From: Fibrobacter succinogenes
Lineage (GTDB): Bacteria; Fibrobacterota; Fibrobacteria; Fibrobacterales; Fibrobacteraceae
DNA: 64,000 nucleotides
Direction of reading: 5' to 3'
Assembly (NCBI GenBank): GCA_902799745.1
Contig: CADCBQ010000001.1
Span: 1-64,000, forward strand
Part shown: positions 33,490 through 43,133 of the stretch, in pieces
Numbering within the stretch: the first letter of the stretch is position 1
How the letters are laid out: every line of letters starts with the position of its first letter
Position numbers and translations under genes: made by a program
Notes under the pieces: model-generated
Seen by the model: the letters and a program-made list of their open reading frames with translations, nothing else
Database searches by the model: none
Told to the model about the DNA's origin: nothing

Positions 33490-35021
33490 TTTATTTTTTT
33501 CACCATCCTTTCTACTATTTGTCGAATTATCGTCTTTTCCGAACTAGATAAGCCTAAAAAATAAAAAATAAATACAGCACCAATAATGGATGAACTTATA
33601 ACACATATTAATCGTCCTCCCCCCATTTCCATAAACAAAACAACAGGGTATGAAATTAAAAATGTAATTAAAAAAACTGGAAATAACGGGACAATTACTT
33701 TTTTTAGATAATCCATAATAGAGAACGACATAATCCCTTTAATAATAAACAGTCCCACGAAGAAGCCTAAAACATCAAATATCAACACCATTATCAAGGC
33801 CCATTCCGGTTTTGCCCCATATTTCAACATTATAAAAGCAATCGGTACAGACAAAAACTTAACAACACTACCATATAATTGATACTTACGCATCTCTCCC
33901 GATGCATGGACTAACGTCGCCATAGCGCCCATCATAATAAGAACAGCACTCGTCATTAAAATGATTAACACAAAAGTACTAGTATGTTTCGGAACATTCG
34001 CTCCCAACCATAGTTTAAGAACATATTCAATTTCCAAGCATACCGGAAGAGAAAGCATATAAAGAAATACTAAACTAAATTTGCTTATGCTATAAGTAAG
34101 TCGAAGAGCTCTATCAATTTCCCCCTTGGCATAAGACTGTATAACCTGCGGTCTCACTGGGGTAAGAATATTTGAAACAAACCCATTTATACCCGCATTG
34201 ATTTGGACAGCTATGCCTCTAGCAGCATTAACAACCGGTCCATAAAATAAATTCATTATAAGGTTTATGCCCTGATCTCGCATCATATTTGAGAAAGATC
34301 CAAACAAATTCCATCCTGAAAAAGAAAGCATAGATTTAAAGATTTCTTTATGAAAAACACGACTCAGATGAATTTCTACAAAATTTCGTCTACAATAAAC
34401 ATAATAACACATAAAGTCAAATAAAGATACCAAAGCAAGGAGTAATCCATAAAGAACAAGATAGTCTCCAACAAGCAAAGGTACAGTAAAAACAATACAT
34501 AGTTTTAAAACAGCATCAACAACATTGATTATTGCATAGAAATCCATACGTTCATGAGCCATAACTGCTGCTACAAAAGGGGCTTGAAAAACAATCAACA
34601 AGAAACTAATCATTGAAAACTGAAAAATCATCTCAGCAGCAAACATCCTGCCTTCAGGAACAATCATTTTGTTATGAAGATACCAAAGTCCAAAACTTTC
34701 GCACAGAGCAACAACAATAAAAGCAAGTATCAATTGAATCAAAACTGATGTACAAAAAATCTTATTCGCATTCTCTACACCATTTTTACCAAGTTCATAA
34801 TTAAAAAATCTTTGAATCCCATTGGACATTGATGTATTCAAAAATGTAAACATACTAACAAAACCGCATACAACATTATACACACCATAATCATCCACCC
34901 CAAGAAGAGAAAGTACAGCTCTTGTCGTATAAAGATTAATACAAAGAACAACAACCATTCTTATTGAAAGAAAAATGCTATTCTTGGCGATTCGTTTATT
35001 TGCAGATAAATTACTAGACAT
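33486..35021 (-). CDS. Wzx-type oligosaccharide flippase
   Basis: The ATG at 35021 gives 511 residues beginning MSSNLSANKRIAKNSIFLSI. Twelve or more hydrophobic segments cover the length. LLGVDDYGVYNVVCGFVSMF and NTSMSNGIQRFFNYELGK are typical of the MATE/MOP-family polysaccharide flippases. It would move the lipid-linked repeat unit to the periplasmic face for polymerisation by the product of 37727-39097. It overlaps the phosphotransferase gene by four bases and is strongly AT-rich. Confidence 0.88.
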   Translation of the reverse strand: MSSNLSANKRIAKNSIFLSIRMVVVLCINLYTTRAVLSLLGVDDYGVYNVVCGFVSMFTFLNTSMSNGIQRFFNYELGKNGVENANKIFCTSVLIQLILAFIVVALCESFGLWYLHNKMIVPEGRMFAAEMIFQFSMISFLLIVFQAPFVAAVMAHERMDFYAIINVVDAVLKLCIVFTVPLLVGDYLVLYGLLLALVSLFDFMCYYVYCRRNFVEIHLSRVFHKEIFKSMLSFSGWNLFGSFSNMMRDQGINLIMNLFYGPVVNAARGIAVQINAGINGFVSNILTPVRPQVIQSYAKGEIDRALRLTYSISKFSLVFLYMLSLPVCLEIEYVLKLWLGANVPKHTSTFVLIILMTSAVLIMMGAMATLVHASGEMRKYQLYGSVVKFLSVPIAFIMLKYGAKPEWALIMVLIFDVLGFFVGLFIIKGIMSFSIMDYLKKVIVPLFPVFLITFLISYPVVLFMEMGGGRLICVISSSIIGAVFIFYFLGLSSSEKTIIRQIVERMVKKIK

Positions 35022-35043
35022 TCTAACAATCAACTTAAAATAA

Positions 35044-36018
35044 TTACTTTATTCCATGCCTGTATGCATTGGCTTTTATAATTGCATACAATAAAAACGA
35101 ACTCTTAAGACGAGCAGCCAATGTTATCATGTTCTTTTTAAAATCATTTATGAACGGAGCTTTTTTTACGCAACTAAGCAACACACTATTGTTTAGCTGA
35201 GCAAAATACCTTTTAAATGTTAAGCAAGACATTTGCGAAACATATGAACTAGTTAGAACAAAAGCAAAAACCTTTCTTGCCCATAAATTTAGCGTACGAT
35301 CTTCAATCTTCACATTTCCAAACCTATTGTTTTTTAAATAATGCAAAGTTTTTTCATAAACAGATAAATAATCCCTTGGACTTCGCATAGCCGATTCATA
35401 CCCAACACAATAATGGTATAAACAGTCATCAACATAATATATGGATTTGATTTTTGACAAATAAGTTAGAACAAATATCATATCTTCCCCCACAGAAATG
35501 TCTTGAGGGAAATAGACTTCCGCTTCATGCAAAAGATTATTATCAAACATTTTATTCCATATAGCAAAGGCAATTTTTTCATCCATTAAATAATTGCGTA
35601 TAAAATCTTGATCAAACGAAATAATCTGTTCTAATCCCGCAAAGCACAGAACATTACGCAAATCATCATTATACACAAAATTGCAAACAGTCAGCGACTC
35701 TTTGTGAAATGCAGAATATAATTTTTCAAGAAAATTATCATCAACATAATCATCTGCATCAACAAAGCACAATGCTTCGCCCTTAGAGCACTTAATTCCA
35801 GCATTCCTAGCAGCCGAAACGCCCCTATTTTCTTGCGAAACTAAAACAAACCTAGAATCAGCCTGACTCCATTTTTGAGCAATCAGCTTCGAATTATCCT
35901 TTGAACCATCATCAACAACTATCGCTTCAAAATCATCAAAAGTTTGATTACTTATAGATGATAAACATCTATCTAAACTCTTCTCCGCATTATAAACAGG
36001 AATAACAATTGAAATCAT
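35044..36018 (-). CDS. Family 2 glycosyltransferase
   Basis: The start is set at the ATG at 36018 (MISIVIPVYNAEKSLDRCLS), because the GT-A fold begins there; 324 residues. AIVVDDGSKDNS and CFVDADDYVDDNFLE give the nucleotide- and metal-binding aspartates of GT2. SVGEDMIFVLTYL supplies the likely catalytic ED. It adds one sugar of the repeat unit on the cytoplasmic side; donor unknown. The C-terminal third is poorly conserved. Confidence 0.88.
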   Translation of the reverse strand: MISIVIPVYNAEKSLDRCLSSISNQTFDDFEAIVVDDGSKDNSKLIAQKWSQADSRFVLVSQENRGVSAARNAGIKCSKGEALCFVDADDYVDDNFLEKLYSAFHKESLTVCNFVYNDDLRNVLCFAGLEQIISFDQDFIRNYLMDEKIAFAIWNKMFDNNLLHEAEVYFPQDISVGEDMIFVLTYLSKIKSIYYVDDCLYHYCVGYESAMRSPRDYLSVYEKTLHYLKNNRFGNVKIEDRTLNLWARKVFAFVLTSSYVSQMSCLTFKRYFAQLNNSVLLSCVKKAPFINDFKKNMITLAARLKSSFLLYAIIKANAYRHGIK

Positions 36019-36086
36019 TTCACACAACCTTGAACCAAGAAATAAAGTTTATCATTTTTCGTCAACATTCATCAGTTTAACAGTTT

Positions 36087-36569
36087 CTATTTTTCTATTA
36101 TACTAACAATTTGACCATTCCTTTTAACAAGGCTATGATCCGGAACAGTATAATCAACAACAACTCCACCCGCAATTACACAATGATTTCCAATATTCGC
36201 GCCAGCTAAAATTAACACATTGGACCCAACCCACACATTATCACCAATATGAATTGGTCGAATAGAAAATCCTTGATTCCGAATAGGAATATCAAATCTT
36301 CCAAACCTGTGGTTATGATCATACAGTTTAACACCTTCTCCAAACAAACAGTTTCGCCCAATAGCAATCTCTTGTAGACAATTAATCGAACAAAAGTTGT
36401 TAAAAAAAGTATCTTCGCCAACAACTAATTTTGCCGATTTACTCATCACAACTCTAAACCCATCTCTAAAAGAAACGTTTTTACCCAAGCAACAATGTGC
36501 AAAGCTAAACTTGTAATATATTTTCTTAAGAAAATTTTTTATAATCCATTTTTTTGTTTGAAATACCAT
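36087..36569 (-). CDS. Hexapeptide-repeat acyltransferase
   Basis: A 160-residue left-handed beta-helix protein with repeats such as VVGEDTFFNN, IGRNCLFGEG and IGDNVWVGSNVLILAGANIG, and the catalytic-type DHNHRF loop. Typical of the MaaT/CatB O-acetyltransferases that decorate surface glycans. The N-terminal RILK-like basic helix (KKWIIKNFLKKIYYKF) may touch the membrane. Lies between two glycosyltransferase genes. Confidence 0.85.
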   Translation of the reverse strand: MVFQTKKWIIKNFLKKIYYKFSFAHCCLGKNVSFRDGFRVVMSKSAKLVVGEDTFFNNFCSINCLQEIAIGRNCLFGEGVKLYDHNHRFGRFDIPIRNQGFSIRPIHIGDNVWVGSNVLILAGANIGNHCVIAGGVVVDYTVPDHSLVKRNGQIVSIIEK

Positions 36570-36581
36570 TCTTGCCTCTTT

Positions 36582-37676
36582 CTAACAATTTGATTTAATA
36601 CATTTTTTGTAAAAACATTCCAATTCTTGGCAGTTATTTTCTATATCATATGTTTTTAACGCTTCTGCATTTTCATTTCTTAACGAAGATAATTCAACAA
36701 TACGTTTCGCCCACTCTTCTGGAGCAATTTTCAATGAAATGTACTCTAGATTATCCAGAATTTGAATCTCTTTGGTTACCGAATCAGAAACTAATGCCGG
36801 CAAACCGTTTGCCTGGACCTCAACCAAAACTATAGGAAGCCCTTCATATCGCGAAGGCAGAACAAAAACATCCATTGCGGACAACAATTTAGGCACATCA
36901 TTTCGACTTCCTAAAAAGAGCACATCATTCGACAAACCATAAGTATCTACAATTTTTTTTATTCGACCTTCATCATTACCATTGCCGATTAAAACAAGTG
37001 CAACATCATTTCTAATCGCTTTCAAGCTTTTGAAAATTTCTATTAGAAACTCCTGATTTTTCTGAAAAACAAATCTACCAACGTTTCCAACAACAATTTT
37101 TTCATTTAAGCCATATCTTTCCCTAAAATCATTTCGATTTTCATAAGAGAATTTATAATTAGCAATATCAATTCCATTTCTAATTATCTGGACAAGACCT
37201 TTTCGAAATGTAGACTCCCCCCATATTCCAATAGCAGCATCTGCTCCACAAGCACAGAGATTCGTAGCAAATAACTTTGTAAGTTTAGTTAGAATCCATC
37301 CCACAAACGAATGTTGTTTCGTTTCAGAAACTACAGTCCTGTGAGAATGAGATATTCTCGTTTTGACGCCACATATTTTTGCAATAATCATAGTGAAAAC
37401 TCCTTTATAATCACTATGATCATGAACAACATCATATTGTTTCGCACGAATAACTTCGCTCAATTTCTTATTATGAGCCAACAGACCTTCATGTATTTGC
37501 GGAATATGATATACATTGCACCCCATTCTAACTAGGCGTTTTTCTATGGCACCTTCATTTGGAACGCTAACAACAAAATCAAAATCAAATTTATCAGATA
37601 AGCGACTACAATAATCATAAAGAATATGTGCAACGCCACCATTATCTAATTCAGAAAGGACATGAAGAACTCGCAT
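36582..37676 (-). CDS. Family 4 glycosyltransferase
   Basis: A 364-residue GT-B protein. The N-terminal domain begins MRVLHVLSELDNGGVAHILY, with VHDHSDYKGVFTMIIA and a donor-site NGIDIANYKF. The C-terminal domain has VGNVGRFVFQKNQEFLIEIF and the E-x7-E motif in SRYEGLPIVLVEVQANG. This is the common retaining GT4 type of capsule and O-antigen loci. The acceptor and donor are unknown. Confidence 0.9.
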   Translation of the reverse strand: MRVLHVLSELDNGGVAHILYDYCSRLSDKFDFDFVVSVPNEGAIEKRLVRMGCNVYHIPQIHEGLLAHNKKLSEVIRAKQYDVVHDHSDYKGVFTMIIAKICGVKTRISHSHRTVVSETKQHSFVGWILTKLTKLFATNLCACGADAAIGIWGESTFRKGLVQIIRNGIDIANYKFSYENRNDFRERYGLNEKIVVGNVGRFVFQKNQEFLIEIFKSLKAIRNDVALVLIGNGNDEGRIKKIVDTYGLSNDVLFLGSRNDVPKLLSAMDVFVLPSRYEGLPIVLVEVQANGLPALVSDSVTKEIQILDNLEYISLKIAPEEWAKRIVELSSLRNENAEALKTYDIENNCQELECFYKKCIKSNC

Positions 37677-37726
37677 AACAAAAGCCTTTATATTTCATGA
37701 TTCTAACACAAAAAATTTTATCTTTA

Positions 37727-39097
37727 TTATTTCCCTTGGAGTCGTTCATTATATCTTCTGGAAATTTCCATAATAACAATAAATGCCCAAAAGGAAAGAA
37801 AGATTGTATTTTTGAAGTACCCGCGAACAAGGTTGAACATCTGAATATAAACAATAAACGTCCAACACCTTAATAAGACATTCTTATTTAGAATATTATT
37901 CTCCATCGCATACAATTTTGAAATTATAATTCCCAGCACGAAACAAGGAATAATACCAAACGTTCCAAAATTAGCATAAGCTTCTCCAAAAAAAGATCCC
38001 CCCAAAGCATGTGTTTTACTTGCATAAAAACCATTTATAAAATTCACATATTTTGCAGGAAAAACATAACTTGCAAACGGGAATATATGAAATAGAGCAA
38101 CAACATAACTCATTCCAAATAGATAATTACTAAAATTATAATTCCTTACCGACCCCAACATCGATGCTACTGTTCCTCCATAATCTGCTAGAAAAACATA
38201 TATTGGATTATTATTCCAAAAAAGGGTCAAATTATCCACATTCGTAAATTCAGAAAACATACTTTCAAAATCCAACCTATACATTCCAATAATGGTAAGA
38301 ATATATAGTCCAACAAAGGCCACAACAACTGAAACAACTAGTGTTTTCACCTTGAATTTTTTTCCACGAAAAAACATAAGTATAAAAGCAAATTCTATAC
38401 ACATAGCATCAAATCTTTGTCCGCTGAAAATTTGCACAGTAAAAAAAAGGCTCAAAAATAGGAGTGTTATTTTTGACTTCTTATCCAAAGCCCGTTGAAA
38501 CAACAATATAGCGCAAGAATACAACAACAAGGAAATATAACTCAAGGGCCCAGACATTATATTTTGTCTTACAGCCAAATACCCGCCCAAAGAAATAGAC
38601 ATAAAGGCATAATATAAATATGGAACAGCACAAACCGCAAAAAAGATCCATGCATTGCGATTAAAAGATGGGCTAAACTCATACTTAATTCTTTCTAAAT
38701 AAAATGTATTTTGCAATTTTAATTTGGGTTTATACGTCATTCCCAGAACTAAAGATACATAGAATATCACACATACAATAAAAGTTTCTTCAATTTCATG
38801 AGTCGTATAAAAAAACAAATCATTAAACAGAATAATATCATCTGATCCAAACAAATATAAGGGGAAAAAACCAAAATGAAAAACCCACGCTAAAACAGAA
38901 AATAGCACCGGGAAAGAAACGAATCTATAACCTCTACCCACGACAAGAATGATTACCGACAGGAACAGCACAACTAATGAGCACATTCCCAAATTGGCAA
39001 ATTCTTTTTCTTCAAAAGAAAAGAAATATACTAGATAGATTAAAGCCGAAGCAACCCCAAGATAGTACCATATTGATCTTGCACCAATTTCACTCAT
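37727..39097 (-). CDS. Wzy-like oligosaccharide repeat-unit polymerase
   Basis: A 456-residue polytopic membrane protein with roughly ten to twelve transmembrane segments and one large periplasmic loop in the middle (YRLDFESMFSEFTNVDNLTL region). There are few conserved motifs, as usual for Wzy. Among them is GGSFFGEAYANFGTFGIIPC, close to the 'GE-Y-NFG--G' pattern of O-antigen polymerases. Position with a flippase, glycosyltransferases and Wzc-type regulator in the same locus supports polymerase over a generic transporter. Confidence 0.8.
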   Translation of the reverse strand: MSEIGARSIWYYLGVASALIYLVYFFSFEEKEFANLGMCSLVVLFLSVIILVVGRGYRFVSFPVLFSVLAWVFHFGFFPLYLFGSDDIILFNDLFFYTTHEIEETFIVCVIFYVSLVLGMTYKPKLKLQNTFYLERIKYEFSPSFNRNAWIFFAVCAVPYLYYAFMSISLGGYLAVRQNIMSGPLSYISLLLYSCAILLFQRALDKKSKITLLFLSLFFTVQIFSGQRFDAMCIEFAFILMFFRGKKFKVKTLVVSVVVAFVGLYILTIIGMYRLDFESMFSEFTNVDNLTLFWNNNPIYVFLADYGGTVASMLGSVRNYNFSNYLFGMSYVVALFHIFPFASYVFPAKYVNFINGFYASKTHALGGSFFGEAYANFGTFGIIPCFVLGIIISKLYAMENNILNKNVLLRCWTFIVYIQMFNLVRGYFKNTIFLSFWAFIVIMEISRRYNERLQGK

Positions 39098-39126
39098 GAC
39101 GTTCCACCTACTTTTTCATAAAAAAA

Positions 39127-40344
39127 CTACTGTTTTCTATCATCAATCAAATTTCTAACTTTCGAATAATATTCATTATATTTATTTTTCAAATTAGCGT
39201 CCGAGTATTTTTGAGAAACAGTATAATTTCTAGTAGATTGTTTCAACACAAGTTCGTAATTTTCTACATAATCGACAATTCTTCTACAAAAGCCATCAAT
39301 ATCATTAAACCTAAATATATCTTCTCTATCCAAAATTTCGGGAATACCATCAACATTGGAAGCCACGCACAGCATCCCCGTAGCCATCACTTCTAGTAAA
39401 ACTCTAGGAAGTCCCTCACTATGCGAAGGAAACACAAACACATCATGCATCTTAATTATTCTAAAATATTCATCTCTAGATGCAATTCGCCCAGTAAAAG
39501 AAATTCTGTCCGACACCCCATGCAATTCAGCAAATTTTTTTAGAGATTCAACACCTTCACCATCACCAACAAAAGTAAGAAAGGCATCAATTTTTTTCTT
39601 GATTAAACACGCAAGAACAAGAATCGTTTCTTCGTGACCTTTACCTGACTTGTTACATATATTGTTTGATATATGCAGCAATTTTAATTTTCTATTCAGA
39701 TTACTATACTTTCTAAGCAAATAAACTTCAGATGAAATATCAGCATTACTTATTGATGCTGTAAAATATTTTTTCGACTCACCTTTAATCATCGCCATAC
39801 AGGGATATTTTTCCTGAAGAACATGATCTGTGACATAAGACACACCATTTGCTTTCAGGCATGTTTTCCTGCACATTCTACCCATATAAAAAGACAGCAT
39901 TTTTTCCAAGAAAGTTGGCTTCGTACTCAAATATATTGTTGCAGGATCAGCTCCAACATCCAGCATTATCGGTTTACCAAGAGCTGCAGCACATTTGATA
40001 GATACTGTTGTGAGAATGCAAGGCATTCTTACAAACACGGCATCTACATTTCTAAAAACATTTTGCAACTGAGATTTAATAGATTTCTTCAATAGAATGA
40101 AATTTTTCACACCATAGAAATCAGGAAGAAGGCAGAACGAAACTCTTTCTCCACCTGACAATCTCAAATTCGACACTTCATCTTCATTTAAAGCCTGTCT
40201 TCCTCTTGCCACAACAACCACTTCATCAAAATTAGAGGTAAAGCGTCGTAAATATTGCTCTGTATAAGTACCATTTACATAATAATCACCATTCAATCCT
40301 TTAACAAAGTGATTATCGGCAATCAGACATACTCGATATTGCAT
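39127..40344 (-). CDS. Family 4 glycosyltransferase
   Basis: The ATG at 40344 lies two bases past the stop of the preceding acyltransferase gene and gives 405 residues starting MQYRVCLIADNHFVKG. GT-B fold with LLHISNNICNKSGKGHEETI, FVGDGEGVESLKKFAELHGV, RISFTGRI and E-x7-E in SHSEGLPRVLLEVMATGML. A retaining transferase of the repeat-unit pathway. Confidence 0.88.
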   Translation of the reverse strand: MQYRVCLIADNHFVKGLNGDYYVNGTYTEQYLRRFTSNFDEVVVVARGRQALNEDEVSNLRLSGGERVSFCLLPDFYGVKNFILLKKSIKSQLQNVFRNVDAVFVRMPCILTTVSIKCAAALGKPIMLDVGADPATIYLSTKPTFLEKMLSFYMGRMCRKTCLKANGVSYVTDHVLQEKYPCMAMIKGESKKYFTASISNADISSEVYLLRKYSNLNRKLKLLHISNNICNKSGKGHEETILVLACLIKKKIDAFLTFVGDGEGVESLKKFAELHGVSDRISFTGRIASRDEYFRIIKMHDVFVFPSHSEGLPRVLLEVMATGMLCVASNVDGIPEILDREDIFRFNDIDGFCRRIVDYVENYELVLKQSTRNYTVSQKYSDANLKNKYNEYYSKVRNLIDDRKQ

Positions 40345-40346
40345 AT

Positions 40347-40934
40347 TTAAACCCAGTTCACTTTTTCCCATTTTTTCGTCACATCATTATATTTTTTTAT
40401 CACCCTACCAGGAATTCCAACAATCATGACGCCATCAGGAAACGTTTTCCCATTTATCAGCGTATTCGCCCCCACAATGCACCCATTCCCTATACAACTT
40501 CCCGCCAATATAACAGCATTCTCACCTATCCAAACATTATCTCCAATAACAACAGGACATGTGGACAAAGGGCGATCACTAGGATTTGAATACGGAGAAC
40601 TTTGTTCATCTCCTTTATAACATCCATGACTAGTATCGGAAATAAAGACCTTCGATGCAGTAAGAAAATTATCTCCAATAGTCACGCTCTCATCAGCATT
40701 TATATGTACAAAATCTCCTAGCCGAGCATTTTTGCCTATTCGCAGAGTTATTTTTTTACTAGAAGCATCTATTCGACAAGAATGTCCGGTCGTGAGACCT
40801 TCTCCATACAAAAAACCCTTTTTACCTCGAATATACACAGGCCTTCTTACAAGCCGGGCCTTTCGGTATGCAATTTTCGTAATAAAAAAAGAGTAAACCG
40901 TACTTATAAAATTCGAAAACGAATAGTCCATCAT
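40347..40934 (-). CDS. Hexapeptide-repeat acyltransferase
   Basis: A 195-residue protein starting at an ATG (40934 or 40931) that overlaps the stop of the upstream gene. Repeated hexapeptides (VTIGDNFLTASKVFISDTSH, VVIGDNVWIGENAVILAG, GVMIVGIPGRVIKKY) form a left-handed beta-helix of the LbetaH acetyltransferase class, with the DTSHGCY loop carrying the catalytic histidine. Second glycan O- or N-acyltransferase of the operon. Confidence 0.85.
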   Translation of the reverse strand: MMDYSFSNFISTVYSFFITKIAYRKARLVRRPVYIRGKKGFLYGEGLTTGHSCRIDASSKKITLRIGKNARLGDFVHINADESVTIGDNFLTASKVFISDTSHGCYKGDEQSSPYSNPSDRPLSTCPVVIGDNVWIGENAVILAGSCIGNGCIVGANTLINGKTFPDGVMIVGIPGRVIKKYNDVTKKWEKVNWV

Positions 40935-40938
40935 AAAA

Positions 40939-41931
40939 TCACTCTTTGACAAATACGTCTTTAATCCACCCACTCAAACTATATTTTTCATATAATTCTT
41001 TTTCTAACGGCTGAAAAACACCCTCTAAAAATGAATCACTGATGATAGGATTATTTCTATCAATAATCAGAATGTTTTTTTCATTATAAAAATCATAGTT
41101 TCTAACATCAGGGTTTGTCGTTATCAGTTTTCTTTTCGCTCCAATAGTTTCAATCGTTCGCATAGTCAAACCTGTTTGATTTGGATGTTGAATATCCAAC
41201 ACACACTTTGACATTTGCATTATTTTCGCAACGTCTTTCATAGAAATCGATTTGAATCTAAAAAAATCCTTCTTCACATTTCTGTACTCTTTTTCAAGCA
41301 GGTAATGGTAATAATACATGAACCAACTTTGCATATAGCAGAAGAAATAATAACGATAATTGGCGCAGCAATTTTGTATTTTTTTTATAATACTAAGCCT
41401 ATCAGAATGACATGTTCCAACAAACGAAATATCGTATTTTTCTTCACAAGCACAATTTTTCGGCTTATTAAATAAGTCTACATAAAATAACGGACGAAAT
41501 AGTATGTGATACGTTTCAGAGTCTTTCTTGTCAAAAGTTAAAACACGATCGTAATATTTAAATGTATTTTCCACCTCTCTCATATTCTTTACAGAATCAT
41601 CCATATAAAGAACCATTGTTGCAGAAGAATATGTATTACGATACTGTTTCAAAATTTCCACATCTAGAACATCATTAGAAAAAATAAAATCATATTTTAC
41701 ATCTGCATTCATCTTCCGAATATTTTCATGAAAACGCCTTTGTTTTTTGAAATAATATTTGGCATTTATTTTTCTTATTGCTTTTTCAAATGAATTAATA
41801 TTTGCCCTTGCATCAAATAAATCAACATGAGCACCTAACGCCTCTAGTTTTTCTTTTACAAGAACATCATATCCAAAAAAACGGGCGTAAAGCAACAAGA
41901 TTCGCTTTCCTTCAAGAATATGTTCATTCAT
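40939..41931 (-). CDS. CgeB-like glycosyltransferase family protein
   Basis: A 330-residue protein without the usual GT4 motifs. FIFSNDVLDVEILKQY, VLTFDKKDSETYHI, YDISFVGTCHSDRL and IQHPNQTGLTMRTIETIGAK match the pattern of CgeB/DUF3880-type transferases (a DIQ-P---GLT-R--E---- end). A role in repeat-unit assembly follows from context: it lies between an ATP-grasp ligase and an acyltransferase, with near-overlaps on both sides. Enzymatic activity and donor are not known. Confidence 0.65.
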   Translation of the reverse strand: MNEHILEGKRILLLYARFFGYDVLVKEKLEALGAHVDLFDARANINSFEKAIRKINAKYYFKKQRRFHENIRKMNADVKYDFIFSNDVLDVEILKQYRNTYSSATMVLYMDDSVKNMREVENTFKYYDRVLTFDKKDSETYHILFRPLFYVDLFNKPKNCACEEKYDISFVGTCHSDRLSIIKKIQNCCANYRYYFFCYMQSWFMYYYHYLLEKEYRNVKKDFFRFKSISMKDVAKIMQMSKCVLDIQHPNQTGLTMRTIETIGAKRKLITTNPDVRNYDFYNEKNILIIDRNNPIISDSFLEGVFQPLEKELYEKYSLSGWIKDVFVKE

Positions 41932-41941
41932 ACCAAGACCT

Positions 41942-43132
41942 CTATTGAATAATTATTTTCATTAAGTTAAGAGCTCTTTCACATTTATTTGCAGCATCGT
42001 CAGCACATAAACCTTGCACAATAACAAAGCCCATACGCGATCCGCTATCCGTAATCTCAGTAACAGTCTCGCCAACCCCATGCACAATACTAACCTGCTT
42101 CACTCCAGGCATTTGTTCAACATTGCTAATACCTTCAATTTTTTTCACGACACCAGCATGTTGCCGAAAATAACGAATGGCAGAACCACATTGAAGAGAA
42201 GGCGTGATATTCGGTTTTTCACCAAGAGCAATTTTAATGCAAGCCTCAACCATGTTGACTCCAGTAGACAGTGGAACCAAATGCGTTGTTATACAATCAC
42301 CGCCTAAACGAGCCCCCAGTTCCACGATTTTGGGTCCCTCCTTTGTTACTATAATCTCTGTATGAGAGGGACCGTTCTTTATTCCAATAGCTTTATTAGC
42401 GGCAATCGCGACCTTCTTAATTTCTTCCGCACAGCCCAATCGAGTGGGTTGCGTATGTCCCATTTCTACAAAATGCGGAGCCCCAGTTGTCATTTTATCA
42501 GTAATCTGAACAACATGAACAGAACCATCAACAGCAAGCGTTTCTACACTAACCTCTGGACCCACCATACACTCTTCAACAACAACGACTCCATTACGAG
42601 CGAATTGTTTTGTATAAGCATATGCAGAATCAATATCATCTCCATGTTCAACCTTCAGAATTCCCCTACTTCCAGAGCTATCCGCAGGTTTTACCATAAA
42701 CGGGCCTTCGATTCTATTTACCGCCATCCTAAACTCATCAATATTCATGACTCGATAAAATTCAGGAACAGGAACCCCAGCGTTTTTAAGCGTTTCGCGC
42801 ATAACACTTTTGTCAGTTGCCTTCACCGCAGTATCTTCAGATATGCCAATCAAGCCACACTCTTTAGCAACGGCAGCAACGGTCCGCATCGGCATATCCG
42901 TTGCAAGTGTCATAACACCATCGACTTTGTACTTCTTTGCAACTTCAATCGCAGCAGGAATATCAATTGTACTAACAACTTCCTTAACCACCCCAGGAAT
43001 ACCAAACCCAACAGCAGAAGGGTTCATATCAAGAGCAACCACATTCAAGCCCATTTCTACAGCTTTTTCTATTGCAGGAAGCTGGAGAATACTAGCTCCA
43101 AGAATCATTATTGTTTTTTTAGATGAATCCAT
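41942..43132 (-). CDS. ATP-grasp ligase
   Basis: The ATG at 43132 lies one base past the preceding stop codon, 396 residues. KTIMILGASILQLPAIEKAV begins the pre-grasp domain. GPFMVKPADSSGSRGILKVE and VVVVEECMVGPEVSVETLAV carry ATP and metal sites, and KIVELGARLGGD is the Mg-binding end. Similar enzymes join a carboxylate to an amine. With an aminotransferase just upstream, an amino sugar or amino acid may be linked to a carboxylic acid, giving an N-acyl amino sugar. The substrate pair is inferred from gene order only. Confidence 0.8.
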   Translation of the reverse strand: MDSSKKTIMILGASILQLPAIEKAVEMGLNVVALDMNPSAVGFGIPGVVKEVVSTIDIPAAIEVAKKYKVDGVMTLATDMPMRTVAAVAKECGLIGISEDTAVKATDKSVMRETLKNAGVPVPEFYRVMNIDEFRMAVNRIEGPFMVKPADSSGSRGILKVEHGDDIDSAYAYTKQFARNGVVVVEECMVGPEVSVETLAVDGSVHVVQITDKMTTGAPHFVEMGHTQPTRLGCAEEIKKVAIAANKAIGIKNGPSHTEIIVTKEGPKIVELGARLGGDCITTHLVPLSTGVNMVEACIKIALGEKPNITPSLQCGSAIRYFRQHAGVVKKIEGISNVEQMPGVKQVSIVHGVGETVTEITDSGSRMGFVIVQGLCADDAANKCERALNLMKIIIQ

Positions 43133-43133
43133 C